This document shows, one piece after another, positions 5,787-5,933 of a stretch of 5,933 nt of DNA. Within the stretch, counting starts at the first letter, position 1; every line of letters starts with the position of its first letter. The stretch lies in assembly GCA_002440145.1 (NCBI GenBank), contig DJRS01000005.1, forward strand, positions 1-5,933, in the 5' to 3' direction. A model generated the notes under the pieces. That model saw nothing but the letters and a program-made list of their open reading frames with translations, did not search any database and was not told the origin of the DNA. The translations under genes and the position numbers were made by a program. Origin of the DNA: Verrucomicrobia bacterium UBA6354. GTDB taxonomy: Bacteria > Verrucomicrobiota > Kiritimatiellia > RFP12 > UBA1067.

Positions 5787-5820
5787 GTAAATGCCCATGC
5801 ACCAGCGGCATTTGCTTTTT
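5787..5820 (+). terminator. Rightward intrinsic terminator with no gene directly before it
   Basis: GTAAATGCC (5787-5795) pairs with GGCATTTGC (5807-5815), nine pairs including one T-G, closing an 11-nt loop; A5786-T5816 and two further pairs could lengthen it. TTTTT (5816-5820) follows at once on the plus strand. No T-run follows on the minus strand, so it acts rightward. The nearest rightward gene is rluD, ending 216 bases earlier, so it may be a back-up terminator for that operon or belong to an unseen small RNA. Confidence 0.6.
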
Positions 5821-5855
5821 CAATCCACGTTACCCTTTGGGCACCGCTTGCGTCC

Positions 5856-5883
5856 TTGCCGTGGACGAAAATTCCGGTATGAT
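5856..5883 (+). promoter_or_regulatory. Candidate rightward promoter at the right edge
   Basis: TTGCCG (5856-5861), a 16-bp spacer and TATGAT (5878-5883) make a fair sigma70-type match. The -35 box overlaps the right arm of a 6-bp inverted repeat, TCCACG (5824-5829) / CGTGGA (5860-5865), which might be an operator or chance. Transcription from about 5890 would run out of the window into an unseen gene. Confidence 0.4.
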
Positions 5884-5908
5884 GCCCGCACAAGGAACCT
5901 GAAAATCG

Positions 5909-5922
5909 CGGTCGAAAGGCCG
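5909..5922 (+). other. GAAA-tetraloop hairpin downstream of the edge promoter
   Basis: CGGTC (5909-5913) pairs with GGCCG (5918-5922), with one T-G pair, closing the stable tetraloop GAAA (5914-5917). It lies about 20 bases after the predicted start from the 5856-5883 promoter. It may begin a structured RNA or a gene leader that continues past the window. Too little is visible to name a family. Confidence 0.35.
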
Positions 5923-5933
5923 GAATCGGGGCG

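Noticed and set aside
4625..5902. Rightward 425-residue frame overlapping rluD and the tRNA
   Set aside because: It is a shifted reading of the intact rluD gene that then runs through a terminator and antisense to tRNA-Cys. There is no domain and the composition is Arg-rich.

Overview
The window comes from a GC-rich diderm bacterium. Its core is a complete set of type II secretion (T2SS) pseudopilin genes, gspG-gspH-gspI-gspJ-gspK, read rightwards and followed with no gap by a 23S rRNA pseudouridine synthase of the RluD family. A leftward tRNA-Cys gene converges on the end of that operon. T2SS pseudopilins imply an outer membrane. The lineage cannot be fixed from sequence alone. A member of the Planctomycetes-Verrucomicrobia-Chlamydiae group or a neighbouring phylum is a guess based on general style, not on a marker.

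Bases 1-660 hold no gene I can support. They contain several inverted repeats, the most notable being a 309-bp element (247-555) with 30-bp terminal inverted repeats and a hairpin-rich interior. It looks like a small non-autonomous (MITE-like) or interspersed repeat. A good sigma70-type promoter (661-689: TTGAGT, 17-bp spacer, extended TATAAT) then starts the operon. It leaves a leader of about 185 nt with hairpins and a 9-bp direct repeat before gspG.

Bases 883-5570 form one tightly packed transcription unit. The gaps are gspG-29 nt-gspH-3 nt-gspI, then a 4-nt GTGA overlap into gspJ, a 4-nt ATGA overlap into gspK and a 1-nt TGATG overlap into rluD. GspG is the major pseudopilin that builds the filament. 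GspH, I, J and K are minor pseudopilins; I, J and K form the tip that starts assembly. The ATPase (GspE), platform (GspF, L, M), secretin (GspD) and prepilin peptidase are not in the window, so they must lie elsewhere if the system works. GspH is unusually long because of a charged low-complexity insert.

Bases 5571-5933 hold a terminator shared by the convergent rluD and tRNA-Cys, the tRNA gene with encoded CCA and its own strong leftward promoter, a second rightward terminator with no gene of its own, and at the right edge a possible rightward promoter and GAAA-capped hairpin that may lead into a gene outside the window.

I see no convincing undescribed multi-gene system. The points worth following are the 309-bp repeat, the structured gspG leader, the GspH insert, the Ala at the GspJ cleavage site, rluD sitting where gspL is often found, and possible antisense read-through across the tRNA.
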